The position numbers and the translations under genes were made by a program. A stretch of 64,000 nucleotides of DNA. Origin: an uncultured Acetatifactor sp. Lineage in GTDB: Bacteria; Bacillota; Clostridia; Lachnospirales; Lachnospiraceae. Shown here piece by piece: positions 42,864-51,001 of this stretch. Positions within the stretch are counted from its first letter, which is position 1, and every line of letters starts with the position of its first letter. The notes beneath the pieces are model-generated. The model did not search any database, was not told where the DNA came from, and saw only the letters and a program-made list of their open reading frames with translations. The stretch spans positions 1 through 64,000 of the forward strand of contig CANQUQ010000004.1 in assembly GCA_947627115.1 (NCBI GenBank). Direction: 5' to 3'.

Positions 42864-43039
42864 CCGGACGGGAAGAAGCCTGAGGCCGGACGGGAAGAAG
42901 CCTGAGGCCGGACAGGAAGGAGCCTGAGGCCGGACAGGAAGAAGCCTGAGGCCGGACAGGAAGAAGCCTGAGACCGGACAGGAAGAAGCCTGAGACCGGG
43001 ACAGGTAGAGCTTGAGGCCGGACGGGAAGGAGCCTGAGA
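42864..43039 (+). repeat. 22-bp tandem array between hisZ and hisG
   Basis: Eight units of exactly 22 bases start at 42864, 42886, 42908, 42930, 42952, 42974, 42996 and 43018; the consensus is CCGGACAGGAAGAAGCCTGA plus GG or GA. A related unit (CCGGACGGGGAGAGCTTGAG) is the 3' end of hisZ itself at 42821, so the array appears to have grown from coding sequence. Units carry AAGGAG-like sequences. There are no spacers between units, so it is not CRISPR. Confidence 0.93.
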
Positions 43040-43068
43040 CGAGGAAAGATTCAGGAGAATACGATATC

Positions 43069-43728
43069 ATGAGCAATGACAGATATTTAACATTTGCACT
43101 GTGCAAGGGGCGGCTGGCGGACAGGACGCTGGAGCTGCTGGAACAGATCGGGATTACCTGTGAGGAAATGAAGGACAAGAATTCCAGGAAGCTGATTTTT
43201 GTGAACGAGGAACGGAAGCTGAGATTTTTCCTTTCCAAGGGGCCCGACGTGCCCACCTATGTGGAATACGGGGCAGCCGATATCGGCGTGGTGGGCAGGG
43301 ACACGATCCTTGAGGAGAACCGCAACGTATACGAGGTGCTGGATCTTGGGTTCGGCAGGTGCCGGATGTGCGTCTGCGGCCCCGCCGGCGCGAGAGATCT
43401 TCTGCTGCACCATGAGCGGATCAGAGTGGCCAGCAAATATCCGAACATTGCCAAGGATTACTTTTACAATAAAAAGCATCAGACCGTGGACATTATCAAG
43501 CTGAACGGCTCCGTAGAGCTGGGGCCGCTGGTGGAGCTGTCCGACGTGATCGTGGATATCGTGGAGACCGGCTCCACGCTGAGGGAGAACGGCCTTGAGG
43601 TACTGGAGGAGATCTGTCCCCTCTCCGCGAGGATGATCGTAAACCCGGTGAGCATGCAGATGGAGACGGAGCGCATCAAGGGTCTGGTGAACAGTATTCG
43701 CGCAGGACGGGAGGCTGACAGAGTATGA
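43069..43728 (+). CDS. hisG: ATP phosphoribosyltransferase, short form
   Basis: A 219-residue catalytic subunit (ATP + PRPP to phosphoribosyl-ATP). FALCKGRLADRTLELLEQ, YGAADIGVVGRDTI and the PRPP-binding DVIVDIVETGSTLRENGL are present. It lacks the C-terminal regulatory ACT-like domain of long HisG, so HisZ is its regulator. The ATG is 11 bases after AGGAG; the upstream frame runs into the repeat array and is discarded. Its stop overlaps hisD (ATGA). Confidence 0.96.
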   Translation: MSNDRYLTFALCKGRLADRTLELLEQIGITCEEMKDKNSRKLIFVNEERKLRFFLSKGPDVPTYVEYGAADIGVVGRDTILEENRNVYEVLDLGFGRCRMCVCGPAGARDLLLHHERIRVASKYPNIAKDYFYNKKHQTVDIIKLNGSVELGPLVELSDVIVDIVETGSTLRENGLEVLEEICPLSARMIVNPVSMQMETERIKGLVNSIRAGREADRV

Positions 43729-45065
43729 GGATCGTAAGGCTGACAGAGGAGACGAAGCGGGACATTCTCAGCGATCTGCTGAAGAGAAGCCCCAACAATT
43801 ATTCCCAGTATGAGGATACGGTGAAGGAGATCATAGAGAAGGTCAGATCCGGGAGGGACCGGGCGCTCTTTGAATACACTCTCAAATTTGACGGCTTTCC
43901 GCTGAATGAGGACAACATAAAGGTCACCAGGCAGGAGATCGATGAGGCGTACGGAAGGCTGGATCCCAGGCTGGTGGAGGTCATCAGGAAGGCCTCGGAG
44001 AACATCCGGCGATTTCACACAAAACAGCTCCGCAACAGCTGGTTCGAGGCGGGGGAGGACGGCACGATCCTGGGGATGAAGATCACGCCCATCGAGAGAG
44101 TGGGAGTCTATGTCCCCGGCGGGAAGGCGGCATATCCCTCCAGCGTGCTGATGAACGTGATACCGGCCAAAGTGGCGGGCGTGGATGAGATCGTCATGAC
44201 CACTCCGCCCGCAGCCGACGGAAGCGTTAATCCCGGCACTCTTGTGGCCGCCGATATCGCCGGCGCGGATGTGATATACAGGGCGGGGGGTGCCCAGGCG
44301 ATCGCCGCCATGGCCTTTGGCACGGAATCGATTCCCAAGGTGGACAAAATTACCGGCCCCGGCAACATTTTCGTGGCCCTGGCCAAGAAGGCCGTGTACG
44401 GTCATGTGAGCATTGATTCCATCGCAGGCCCCAGCGAGATACTCGTCCTGGCCGACGATACCGCAGATTCCGAATATGTGGCGGCGGATCTGCTGTCACA
44501 GGCGGAGCACGACGAGCTGGCCAGTGCCATTCTGATCACCACGTCCCAGCGGCTGGCGGAGCAGGTCTGCGGACATGTGGAGCGGTTCCTGGGACAGCTC
44601 ACAAGGGCGGAGATCATACGGAAATCCCTGGAAAATTACGGCTATATCCTGGTGGCAGAGAATATGGACGACGCCCTGGACGCGGTGAATGAGATCGCTT
44701 CCGAGCATCTTGAGATCCTGACGAAGGATCCCTTCCGGGTGATGACCAAGGTCAGGAACGCCGGCGCCATTTTCCTTGGGGAATACTCCTCGGAGCCGCT
44801 GGGGGACTATTTTGCGGGACCGAATCACATCCTGCCCACCAACGGGACGGCCAGGTTCTTCTCCCCGGTGAACGTGGATGACTTCCTCAAGAAGTCCAGC
44901 ATTATTTCCTACTCCAGGGAGGCACTTGAGAAAATACATCAGGACATTGAGATATTTGCCGAGAGCGAGGGCCTTACGGCCCATGCGAACAGCATAAGGG
45001 TCCGGTTCGGACAGGAACCGTCCGGGGCGGACGGCAAAGGCAGGACAATAAAGACAGGACAATAA
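43725..45065 (+). CDS. hisD: Histidinol dehydrogenase
   Basis: A 446-residue NAD-dependent enzyme for the last two steps of histidine synthesis. GVYVPGGKAAYPSSVLMNVIPA, KITGPGNIFVALAKK, SIAGPSEILVLAD and LLSQAEHDELASAIL (metal-binding Gln-His) are conserved. The last residues (DGKGRTIKTGQ) come from a 14-bp tandem repeat that contains the stop; removal of one copy would continue the frame into hisB without a stop. Confidence 0.96.
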   Translation: MRIVRLTEETKRDILSDLLKRSPNNYSQYEDTVKEIIEKVRSGRDRALFEYTLKFDGFPLNEDNIKVTRQEIDEAYGRLDPRLVEVIRKASENIRRFHTKQLRNSWFEAGEDGTILGMKITPIERVGVYVPGGKAAYPSSVLMNVIPAKVAGVDEIVMTTPPAADGSVNPGTLVAADIAGADVIYRAGGAQAIAAMAFGTESIPKVDKITGPGNIFVALAKKAVYGHVSIDSIAGPSEILVLADDTADSEYVAADLLSQAEHDELASAILITTSQRLAEQVCGHVERFLGQLTRAEIIRKSLENYGYILVAENMDDALDAVNEIASEHLEILTKDPFRVMTKVRNAGAIFLGEYSSEPLGDYFAGPNHILPTNGTARFFSPVNVDDFLKKSSIISYSREALEKIHQDIEIFAESEGLTAHANSIRVRFGQEPSGADGKGRTIKTGQ

Positions 45066-45074
45066 AGACAGGAC
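45042..45074 (+). repeat. 14-bp tandem repeat containing the hisD stop
   Basis: AGGACAATAAAGAC is at 45042-45055 and 45056-45069, followed by a partial third (AGGAC). The hisD stop (TAA 45063-45065) lies in the second copy. Because 14 is not a multiple of three, the copy number decides the frame. Confidence 0.93.
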
Positions 45075-45126
45075 AGGAAGATCGTGACGAACAGCAAAGA
45101 GAGGACAGGAAGATCATGACGAACAG
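45071..45126 (+). repeat. 24-bp duplication of the hisB ribosome site and start
   Basis: The sequence at 45071-45094 recurs at 45103-45126 with one change, GTG to ATG at the start codon. The first copy can start an 11-codon ORF at GTG 45084 whose TGA (45117-45119) overlaps the hisB ATG, suggesting translational coupling. Confidence 0.9.
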
Positions 45127-45706
45127 AACAGCAGAAATCAACCGTGTTACCAAGGAGACTGACATATCCGTCACACTGAATCTGGACGGGACCGGAGAGG
45201 CGGAGATCTCTACCGGCATCGGATTTCTCGATCACATGCTGGAGGGCTTCGCGAGACACGGGCTCTTTGATCTAAGGTGCATTGTGAAGGGTGACCTGCA
45301 GGTGGACGGACACCATACGGCAGAGGATACCGGCATCGTACTCGGCCGGGCCGTGGCCCAGGCGGCGGGGGACAAGAAGGGCATCCAGAGATACGGCTCC
45401 TGCATCCTTCCCATGGACGACGCGCTGGTGCTCTGCGCCGTGGATCTGTGCGGCAGGCCTTACTTTAACTTCGACTGCGTCTTTCCCACCGAGCGCGTGG
45501 GAGAGATGGAGACACAGCTGGTGCGGGAGTTCTTTTACGCGGTCTCCTACAGCGCCGGCATGAACCTGCACATAAAGATGCTGGACGGAATCAATTCCCA
45601 TCACATTGCGGAGGCTATGTTCAAGGCGTTCTCCAAGGCTCTGGACCGGGCCCTCGGCTACGATCCGAGGATCACGGATGTGCTCAGCACCAAGGGAACG
45701 CTGTAG
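45116..45706 (+). CDS. hisB: Imidazoleglycerol-phosphate dehydratase
   Basis: A 196-residue monofunctional HisB without a phosphatase domain. The two manganese-binding His-rich motifs are GFLDHMLEGFARHG and DGHHTAEDTGIVLG, repeated as LDGINSHHIAEAMFK. It converts imidazole-glycerol phosphate to imidazole-acetol phosphate. The start ATG and its GGACAGGAAG ribosome site are the second copy of a duplication. Downstream comes hisIE, with hisH, hisA and hisF missing from the usual order. Confidence 0.96.
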   Translation: MTNRTAEINRVTKETDISVTLNLDGTGEAEISTGIGFLDHMLEGFARHGLFDLRCIVKGDLQVDGHHTAEDTGIVLGRAVAQAAGDKKGIQRYGSCILPMDDALVLCAVDLCGRPYFNFDCVFPTERVGEMETQLVREFFYAVSYSAGMNLHIKMLDGINSHHIAEAMFKAFSKALDRALGYDPRITDVLSTKGTL

Positions 45707-45754
45707 CACCGGGGACGCCGACCCAGAGGAACAATATGATTAAGAGGTAGACCT

Positions 45755-47044
45755 ATGACAGTCAAAAAATTTGTGCCCTGTATCTATCTGTACAATGAAC
45801 ACGCTGTGAAGAGCCTTTCGGATCTGAGCGTGGTGGAGACGGACCCGCTGCGTCTGGTGAGCTCCTACAACGAAAACAACGCCGACGAGCTGATCGTGTT
45901 CGATATGTCCCAGGGGGACCGGGAGCACGAGGCGGCTCTGGACATGGTGAAGGACATCTGCGCCCAGGCACAGATGGATGTGATCGGCGCCGGGAATATC
46001 AGGCGCATGGAGGATGTGAAGAAGCTGCTCTATGCGGGCTGCAAGCGCGCCGTCCTGGACTATGAGCAGGAGAGCAATATCGAAATCACGGAGGAGGTCT
46101 CCCTGAAATTCGGCAGAGACAGGCTTCTGGCCTCCTTCAGCGATGCACAGGTCCCGGAACGGCATAAGGAAAAAATGGAAAAATATCTCTCCGGCATGGT
46201 GCTGATGAATCCCCATCAGATACGCGGGACCCAGGAGAATATCGGCCTGCCCTTCTACGTGCAGATCAACAATATCGCGCTGAATAAGCTCATGGAGATC
46301 TTCGCATACGAAAATGTGTGCGGCGTGACAGGCAACGCCATCAACGACAACTGCAGGGAGATCCTTTCCCTGAAGGCGCTCTGCAGGGAGAACGGCATGC
46401 CGGTGGTGACCTTTGAGGCCGCCTACCAGTGGGAGGAGTTCAAGAAGAACAGTGACGGCCATGTGCCGGTGGTGGTGCAGGACTATCGCACCAACGAGGT
46501 GCTGATGGTTGCCTACATGAACGAGGAGGCCTACCGCCAGACCCTTCAGACGGGCAGAATGACCTATTACAGCAGGAGCCGCGGGGAGCTTTGGCGCAAG
46601 GGTGCCACCAGCGGACACGTTCAGTATGTAAAAAGCCTGACCGCGGACTGTGACCTGGATACGATCCTGGCCAGGGTCTCCCAGGTGGGCGCCGCCTGTC
46701 ACACCGGGGCAAGGAGCTGTTTTTTCAACGAGATCACGCCCAGGGACCCTCAGAGGACGGACGATCCGTTCCAGGTGTTCCGGGATGTCTACAATGTGAT
46801 CCTGGACAGAAAGGAGCATCCGAGAGAGGGCTCCTACACCAACTATCTTTTTGACAAGGGCCTGGATAAGATATTGAAAAAGCTGGGGGAGGAGGCCACC
46901 GAGATCGTGATCGCCGCCAAGAATCCCGGCGTCAGGGAAGTAAAGTACGAGATCAGCGATTTCCTGTATCACATGATGGTGCTCATGGCGGAGAAGGAGA
47001 TCTCCTGGGAGGAGATCGTGGCGGAGCTTGCCGACAGGCAGTGA
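45755..47044 (+). CDS. hisIE: HisIE fusion with N-terminal HisA/HisF-like domain
   Basis: A 429-residue multidomain protein. Residues about 1-220 look like a diverged HisA/HisF (beta-alpha)8 barrel (IVFDMSQGDREHEAALDMVKDIC, VIGAGNIRRMEDVKKLLYAGCKRAVL). From about 238 HisI (phosphoribosyl-AMP cyclohydrolase) follows with MTYYSRSRGELWRKGATSGH and the zinc residues in DCDLDT and GAACHTG. From about 345 comes HisE (phosphoribosyl-ATP pyrophosphatase; KLGEEATEIVIAAKN, EISDFLYHMMVLM). Whether the N-terminal barrel is active is unclear. AAGAGG precedes the ATG. The gene ends 13 bases from a convergent gene. Confidence 0.93.
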   Translation: MTVKKFVPCIYLYNEHAVKSLSDLSVVETDPLRLVSSYNENNADELIVFDMSQGDREHEAALDMVKDICAQAQMDVIGAGNIRRMEDVKKLLYAGCKRAVLDYEQESNIEITEEVSLKFGRDRLLASFSDAQVPERHKEKMEKYLSGMVLMNPHQIRGTQENIGLPFYVQINNIALNKLMEIFAYENVCGVTGNAINDNCREILSLKALCRENGMPVVTFEAAYQWEEFKKNSDGHVPVVVQDYRTNEVLMVAYMNEEAYRQTLQTGRMTYYSRSRGELWRKGATSGHVQYVKSLTADCDLDTILARVSQVGAACHTGARSCFFNEITPRDPQRTDDPFQVFRDVYNVILDRKEHPREGSYTNYLFDKGLDKILKKLGEEATEIVIAAKNPGVREVKYEISDFLYHMMVLMAEKEISWEEIVAELADRQ

Positions 47045-47057
47045 GCCCAGGAGCATG

Positions 47058-47399
47058 TTACATCTGCTCCAGCCATTCATTGATCCTCGTCTCGTAATCG
47101 GCCGAGATCGCCCGGAAGATCTGCTCCGAGGTGATCCCGGCTATTTCTGTGCCGTTCCTGTCCATGGCGATCACCGCGGCGGCCAGAAGGACCGCCAGCA
47201 CGAGACGCACCCGCAGAAAGGAGACGGCAGGCATATCCTCCGACTCGCCGTCCTGAGACAGCAGATAATCCTCCGCAGGCCGGCTGCTCCTGCCGTACAG
47301 GATCCGCTCCCGATTGGCGAGGTCGGAGCGGTCCTCACTGTATCTGGCGCGTATCTGCTTCACCAGCCGGAGCCTGCGCTCCATTGTCACATCGTTCAT
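47058..47399 (-). CDS. Small protein with one membrane helix, unknown
   Basis: A 113-residue protein. A basic, Arg-rich N-terminal half (ERRLRLVKQIRARYSEDRSDLANRERILYG) precedes a single hydrophobic segment (about 65-80, VRLVLAVLLAAAVIAM) and a short acidic outside part (SEQIFRAISADYETRINEWLEQM). It reads like a small inner-membrane protein with a cytoplasmic N-terminus. AGGTGG lies upstream of the ATG. Not recognised. A 6-bp dyad (GGAGCA ... TGCTCC) crosses its stop region. Confidence 0.65.
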   Translation of the reverse strand: MNDVTMERRLRLVKQIRARYSEDRSDLANRERILYGRSSRPAEDYLLSQDGESEDMPAVSFLRVRLVLAVLLAAAVIAMDRNGTEIAGITSEQIFRAISADYETRINEWLEQM

Positions 47400-47510
47400 A
47401 AGTGCCACCTGTCCAAGGGAATTACTACAGAATATTGCGGGATCCCCCGTTTTAGAACCCTGGGAGGCGGTGCGGCGTCTTTTTTTCCTATGGTATTTCC
47501 GATACTCTTA

Positions 47511-47519
47511 TGTTACAAT
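47511..47519 (+). promoter_or_regulatory. Extended -10 promoter of the moxR operon
   Basis: TGTTACAAT forms an extended -10; the -35 (TGGTAT, 47491-47496, 17 bases away) is weak. It is the only candidate between the minus-strand small gene and moxR. Confidence 0.55.
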
Positions 47520-47595
47520 AAGTGCAGTATCCGTAAACGCCGGCAGGACGGTGCCGGTCACAAGATCCCGGATCGCGGGAGGGGACTGTGCGCAT

Positions 47596-48546
47596 ATGGA
47601 GAACAGAGGCAAGATCTTGGCAGATAAGGTTCTGGGCAATATTTCCGGAGTCATCGTGGGAAGGGAGCAGACGGCGAGACTGCTGTTCACGGCGCTGCTG
47701 GCGGACGGCCACGTGCTGCTGGAGGACATGCCGGGCACCGGCAAGACCAAGCTGGCCCGGACGCTGGCCCGGACGGTGGATGCGGAATTTGCAAGAATAC
47801 AGTTCACGCCGGACCTTCTCCCCAGCGATCTCACGGGCCTGAACATCTTTGACCGGCGGACGAATGAGTTCGTGCTGAGAAAAGGCCCCGTCTTCACCAA
47901 TATACTGCTGGCGGATGAGATCAACCGGGCTACGCCCAGGACCCAGGCGGGACTGCTGGAGTGTATGGAGGAGCGCCAGGTCACGATAGACGGCAGGACA
48001 TACACGCCGGGAGATCCCTTCTTCGTGATCGCCACCCAGAATCCGGTGGAGACGGCGGGGACCTTTCCGCTGCCGGAGGCTCAGATGGACCGCTTTATGA
48101 TGAGACTTTCCATGGGCGTTCCGGACCGGGGGCAGGAGCTGGCGATCCTGGAGCGCTACATGGACAGCGAGCCCTTTGACCTGCTGAAGAGCGTCCTGAC
48201 CCTGGACGAGCTGGCGGCCGCGCGCAGGGAGGCCAACGCCGTCTTTGTCCACGAATGCGTGCGGGGCTACATGGTGGATATCGCGGAGGCCACCAGAGCC
48301 GACGGGAGAGTGATCATGGGAGCCAGCCCAAGGGGGAGCCTTGCGCTGCTTCGGAGCGCGAAGGCATATGCGTATCTGGACGGAAGGGATTTCGTGACGC
48401 CCGACGATGTGAAGGCGCTGGCTGTGCCCGTCCTGGCTCATCGGATCGTGTTCGATTTCGGCGCGGCCGGAAGGGACGGCGCAGAAGCCCTGGTGGAGAA
48501 CATTCTCAGGACCGTGCCCGTGCCCACTGAGGATTTTACAAAATGA
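47596..48546 (+). CDS. MoxR-family AAA+ ATPase
   Basis: A 316-residue AAA+ chaperone-like ATPase. Walker A is MPGTGKT with K50, Walker B is LLADEINRATPRTQAGLLECMEE, and sensor 1 is IATQNPVETAGTFPLPEAQMDRF. MoxR proteins act with DUF58 and von Willebrand-type proteins, as in the next gene, to assemble or mature envelope or metal-containing complexes. GGGAGGGG is 11 bases before the ATG; the long frame upstream is not used. Confidence 0.92.
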   Translation: MENRGKILADKVLGNISGVIVGREQTARLLFTALLADGHVLLEDMPGTGKTKLARTLARTVDAEFARIQFTPDLLPSDLTGLNIFDRRTNEFVLRKGPVFTNILLADEINRATPRTQAGLLECMEERQVTIDGRTYTPGDPFFVIATQNPVETAGTFPLPEAQMDRFMMRLSMGVPDRGQELAILERYMDSEPFDLLKSVLTLDELAAARREANAVFVHECVRGYMVDIAEATRADGRVIMGASPRGSLALLRSAKAYAYLDGRDFVTPDDVKALAVPVLAHRIVFDFGAAGRDGAEALVENILRTVPVPTEDFTK

Positions 48547-49667
48547 CAAGAATGCTGTTGATAGGGGCCCTGTTCCTTCTGTTCTTCCTTCTGCAGAGGG
48601 AGGTTTACAGAAGATCGTGGCAAAGGCATCTGTATGTGAATATCAGGTTCAGCGAGGACCACATTTTTCAGGGGGAGTGGAGCGAGCTGCAGGAGGTCGT
48701 CGAGAATAGAAAGCGGCTGCCGCTGCCCGTGCTGAAGGTGAAATTCAGGACCGACCGCCATCTGGAGTTCCGGGAGGAGAAGGGCTCCAGCACCACGGAC
48801 CGATTCTATCGAAACGATGTCTTCCGCATCGGCGACGGGGAGAAGGTGACCAGGACGCTTCCCTTCCGCGGGGGAAGGAGAGGCTATTACACAATAGACG
48901 GGGCAGGCCTTGTGGCCTCCGACCTGTTCCTCACCTCCATGTTCCCGGCCGACGTTTCGGAGAATACCGCCGTCTATGTGTATCCGCGCCCCTATGACAG
49001 CGAAGAGTTCCGCAGATCTCTGGCGCTGCTTAACGGCGAGGTGCTCGCCCGAAGGCACCTGCTGGAGGACCCCTTTGAGTACCGCGGCATCCGGGAGTAT
49101 CAGCCCACGGACCCCATGCGCAGCATCAACTGGAAGGCCACCGCAAGAACGGGCGAGCTGAAGGTGAATCAGAAAAATTATACCTCGCTCAAATGCATCC
49201 GGGTCTTTTTTGACATGGAAAGCGATATTGTGTCCAAAAGGGAGGACTGCTCGGAGGAGACCCTGCGCATCGTCGCCGGTCTGTGTGCGTTCTTTCTGAG
49301 CCGGGGCATCCGCGTGTCCTGCTTCGGGAACGGTGTGGATATCCTCACCTCCCGGCCCACGGTCATCGAGGCAAGGTCCGGGGACGCGCAGATGGAGCAC
49401 ATCTACCGCACCCTTGCCAGACTGGATCTGGGGAAGGGGCCGGCGGATTTTGCGGAGAATTTTGAAGAGCGGCTCTTCACCCAGGCATCCGGCACCGTCA
49501 CGTGCTTTGTGGCCTCCGACCGGTCCGCCGGGTTTCTTTCGCTGATAGAGCGGTACGGCGCCGCGGGGAACGAGTATGTCTGGTTCTATCCGGTGCCGGG
49601 CCGGAGAGAGCCGCAGCTGCCGCCCGATGTGGCGCGGTCGGTGAGAATGATCCATTTGGGCCTGTGA
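48543..49667 (+). CDS. DUF58 domain protein
   Basis: A 374-residue protein beginning with one hydrophobic helix (about 3-18). Beta-rich N-terminal repeats are followed by the DUF58 core EYQPTDPMRSINWKATARTGEL (near 185-205) and a von Willebrand A-like fold (IRVFFDMESDIV). It is co-translated with moxR (ATGA overlap), the standard partner arrangement. Probable role: client adaptor at the membrane, by family association. Confidence 0.88.
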   Translation: MTRMLLIGALFLLFFLLQREVYRRSWQRHLYVNIRFSEDHIFQGEWSELQEVVENRKRLPLPVLKVKFRTDRHLEFREEKGSSTTDRFYRNDVFRIGDGEKVTRTLPFRGGRRGYYTIDGAGLVASDLFLTSMFPADVSENTAVYVYPRPYDSEEFRRSLALLNGEVLARRHLLEDPFEYRGIREYQPTDPMRSINWKATARTGELKVNQKNYTSLKCIRVFFDMESDIVSKREDCSEETLRIVAGLCAFFLSRGIRVSCFGNGVDILTSRPTVIEARSGDAQMEHIYRTLARLDLGKGPADFAENFEERLFTQASGTVTCFVASDRSAGFLSLIERYGAAGNEYVWFYPVPGRREPQLPPDVARSVRMIHLGL

Positions 49668-49702
49668 GCCGGGATATCCCGCGCAGGCCTTCGGAGGAAA
49701 GC

Positions 49703-51001
49703 ATGAGAACGGACGGACTTCAACGGATATGTGAACTGACGGCGGAGCAGATGAATCACTGGACCCTGTTCCATGTGGCGCTGGCCGTCATGGGAGTGAC
49801 TGCCGGCTATGTGGGCGTATACCGTCCCAATGCGGTCATGTGGGCTCTGTGCGGAGTACTGCCGGCGATGTTCTTTTTCGCGAGGGAGCGGGTGGACCGC
49901 TTTCTCCCGTTCCTGCTGATTCATTTGTCCGCTCCGGCGGCGGTGTTCCTCATCCCTGTGCAGAGCAAAGTGGAGCGCTGCATCTGCGCGGTCTGCGCCG
50001 CAGGCTACGCTTTTTTCTCCTTCTCCCGGCGGCTCAGGGAGAACGGCCGGTATACCCAGCCGTTCACGCCTGCGGCCTGTCTGGCGCTGGCGATCCCCGC
50101 GGCGATCTGTCAGCACCGTCACGGGATCCCCGGATGGGGTATCCTCCATGTGATCCTGCTGGTGGCCGGTCTGGCCCTGTACCAGCTGACCGGGTACGTG
50201 CGCCGCTACCTGGAGTTCGTCTCCGTCAACGCCGGGAGCGCAGGCTGCCTGCCCGCGGGGGACATGTTCCGGTCGGGCATGAGGATGGCATCGGTCTACA
50301 CGCTGGCCGTGTCCGCGGTCCTGCTGTTCTGCACCGATGTGGGAGGAGGCCTTGCGGCGGCGGGAGACCGGCTCAGGTCTCTGCTTGCGGCGGCGGGCCG
50401 GTTCCTGCTGTCGCTGCTTCCTGAGAACATGCCTGAAATGCGGCCGGAGCCCAGCGCGGCCCTGCCGGAGCCGGGAAGGGGGACGCCTCTTCTGCTGGCG
50501 ATATGCCTGAGGATACTGACGGCGCTTTTGCTGGCCGGGATGGCGGTGCTGACCGTCCTGGCGGCGGCAAAGCTGCTTGCCGAGCTGGTGAGACAGATAC
50601 GGCTGCGGTTCACGGCGCGGTCCGGCGCCGGCGGGGAAAATGTCCGTGACGGCGTCCGGGACATGCGGGAAAAATGCGGTACGGAAGACCGTAAGCGCAC
50701 GGAGCGCTCCCGCAGGCGGCCGGCATTTTGGGATCCGGCCCAGAAGGTCAGGAGAATGTACCGGAGGCGTGTGCTGGCGGAGGTCCGGGAGCTTTCCGGG
50801 CCGTCCGGACGGCCGGAGCCCGCGCTCCTGTGCCGGATGACGGCGAGAGAGTGCGGAAGGAGGCTGCAGGCCGCGGAGATGGCGGAGGTGTACGAGCTGG
50901 CCCGCTATTCCCGCCGGGAGATCACGGCGGAGACCGTGCGCCGGATGCGCCGGGCCTGCAAAAAGAAGAGCGCGCCGGAAAAGGAGATTCGTAAAATATG
51001 A
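49703..51001 (+). CDS. Membrane protein in the MoxR/DUF58 operon
   Basis: A 432-residue polytopic protein. About eight helices occupy the first 300 residues and one more lies around 270-300 (LLLAICLRILTALLLAGMAVLTVLAAAKLL); the C-terminal 120 residues are very basic, cytoplasmic and contain VRRMYRRRVLAEVRELSG and YELARYSRREITAETVRRMRRACK, similar to the DUF4129-type tail of transglutaminase partners in such operons. No transglutaminase domain is present. GGAGGAAA precedes the ATG. Confidence 0.8.
   Translation: MRTDGLQRICELTAEQMNHWTLFHVALAVMGVTAGYVGVYRPNAVMWALCGVLPAMFFFARERVDRFLPFLLIHLSAPAAVFLIPVQSKVERCICAVCAAGYAFFSFSRRLRENGRYTQPFTPAACLALAIPAAICQHRHGIPGWGILHVILLVAGLALYQLTGYVRRYLEFVSVNAGSAGCLPAGDMFRSGMRMASVYTLAVSAVLLFCTDVGGGLAAAGDRLRSLLAAAGRFLLSLLPENMPEMRPEPSAALPEPGRGTPLLLAICLRILTALLLAGMAVLTVLAAAKLLAELVRQIRLRFTARSGAGGENVRDGVRDMREKCGTEDRKRTERSRRRPAFWDPAQKVRRMYRRRVLAEVRELSGPSGRPEPALLCRMTARECGRRLQAAEMAEVYELARYSRREITAETVRRMRRACKKKSAPEKEIRKI

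Noticed and set aside
42864..43039. Possible CRISPR array
   Set aside because: The 22-bp units follow each other directly with no unique spacers, and no cas genes are present; the same holds for the 15-bp and 28-bp arrays.
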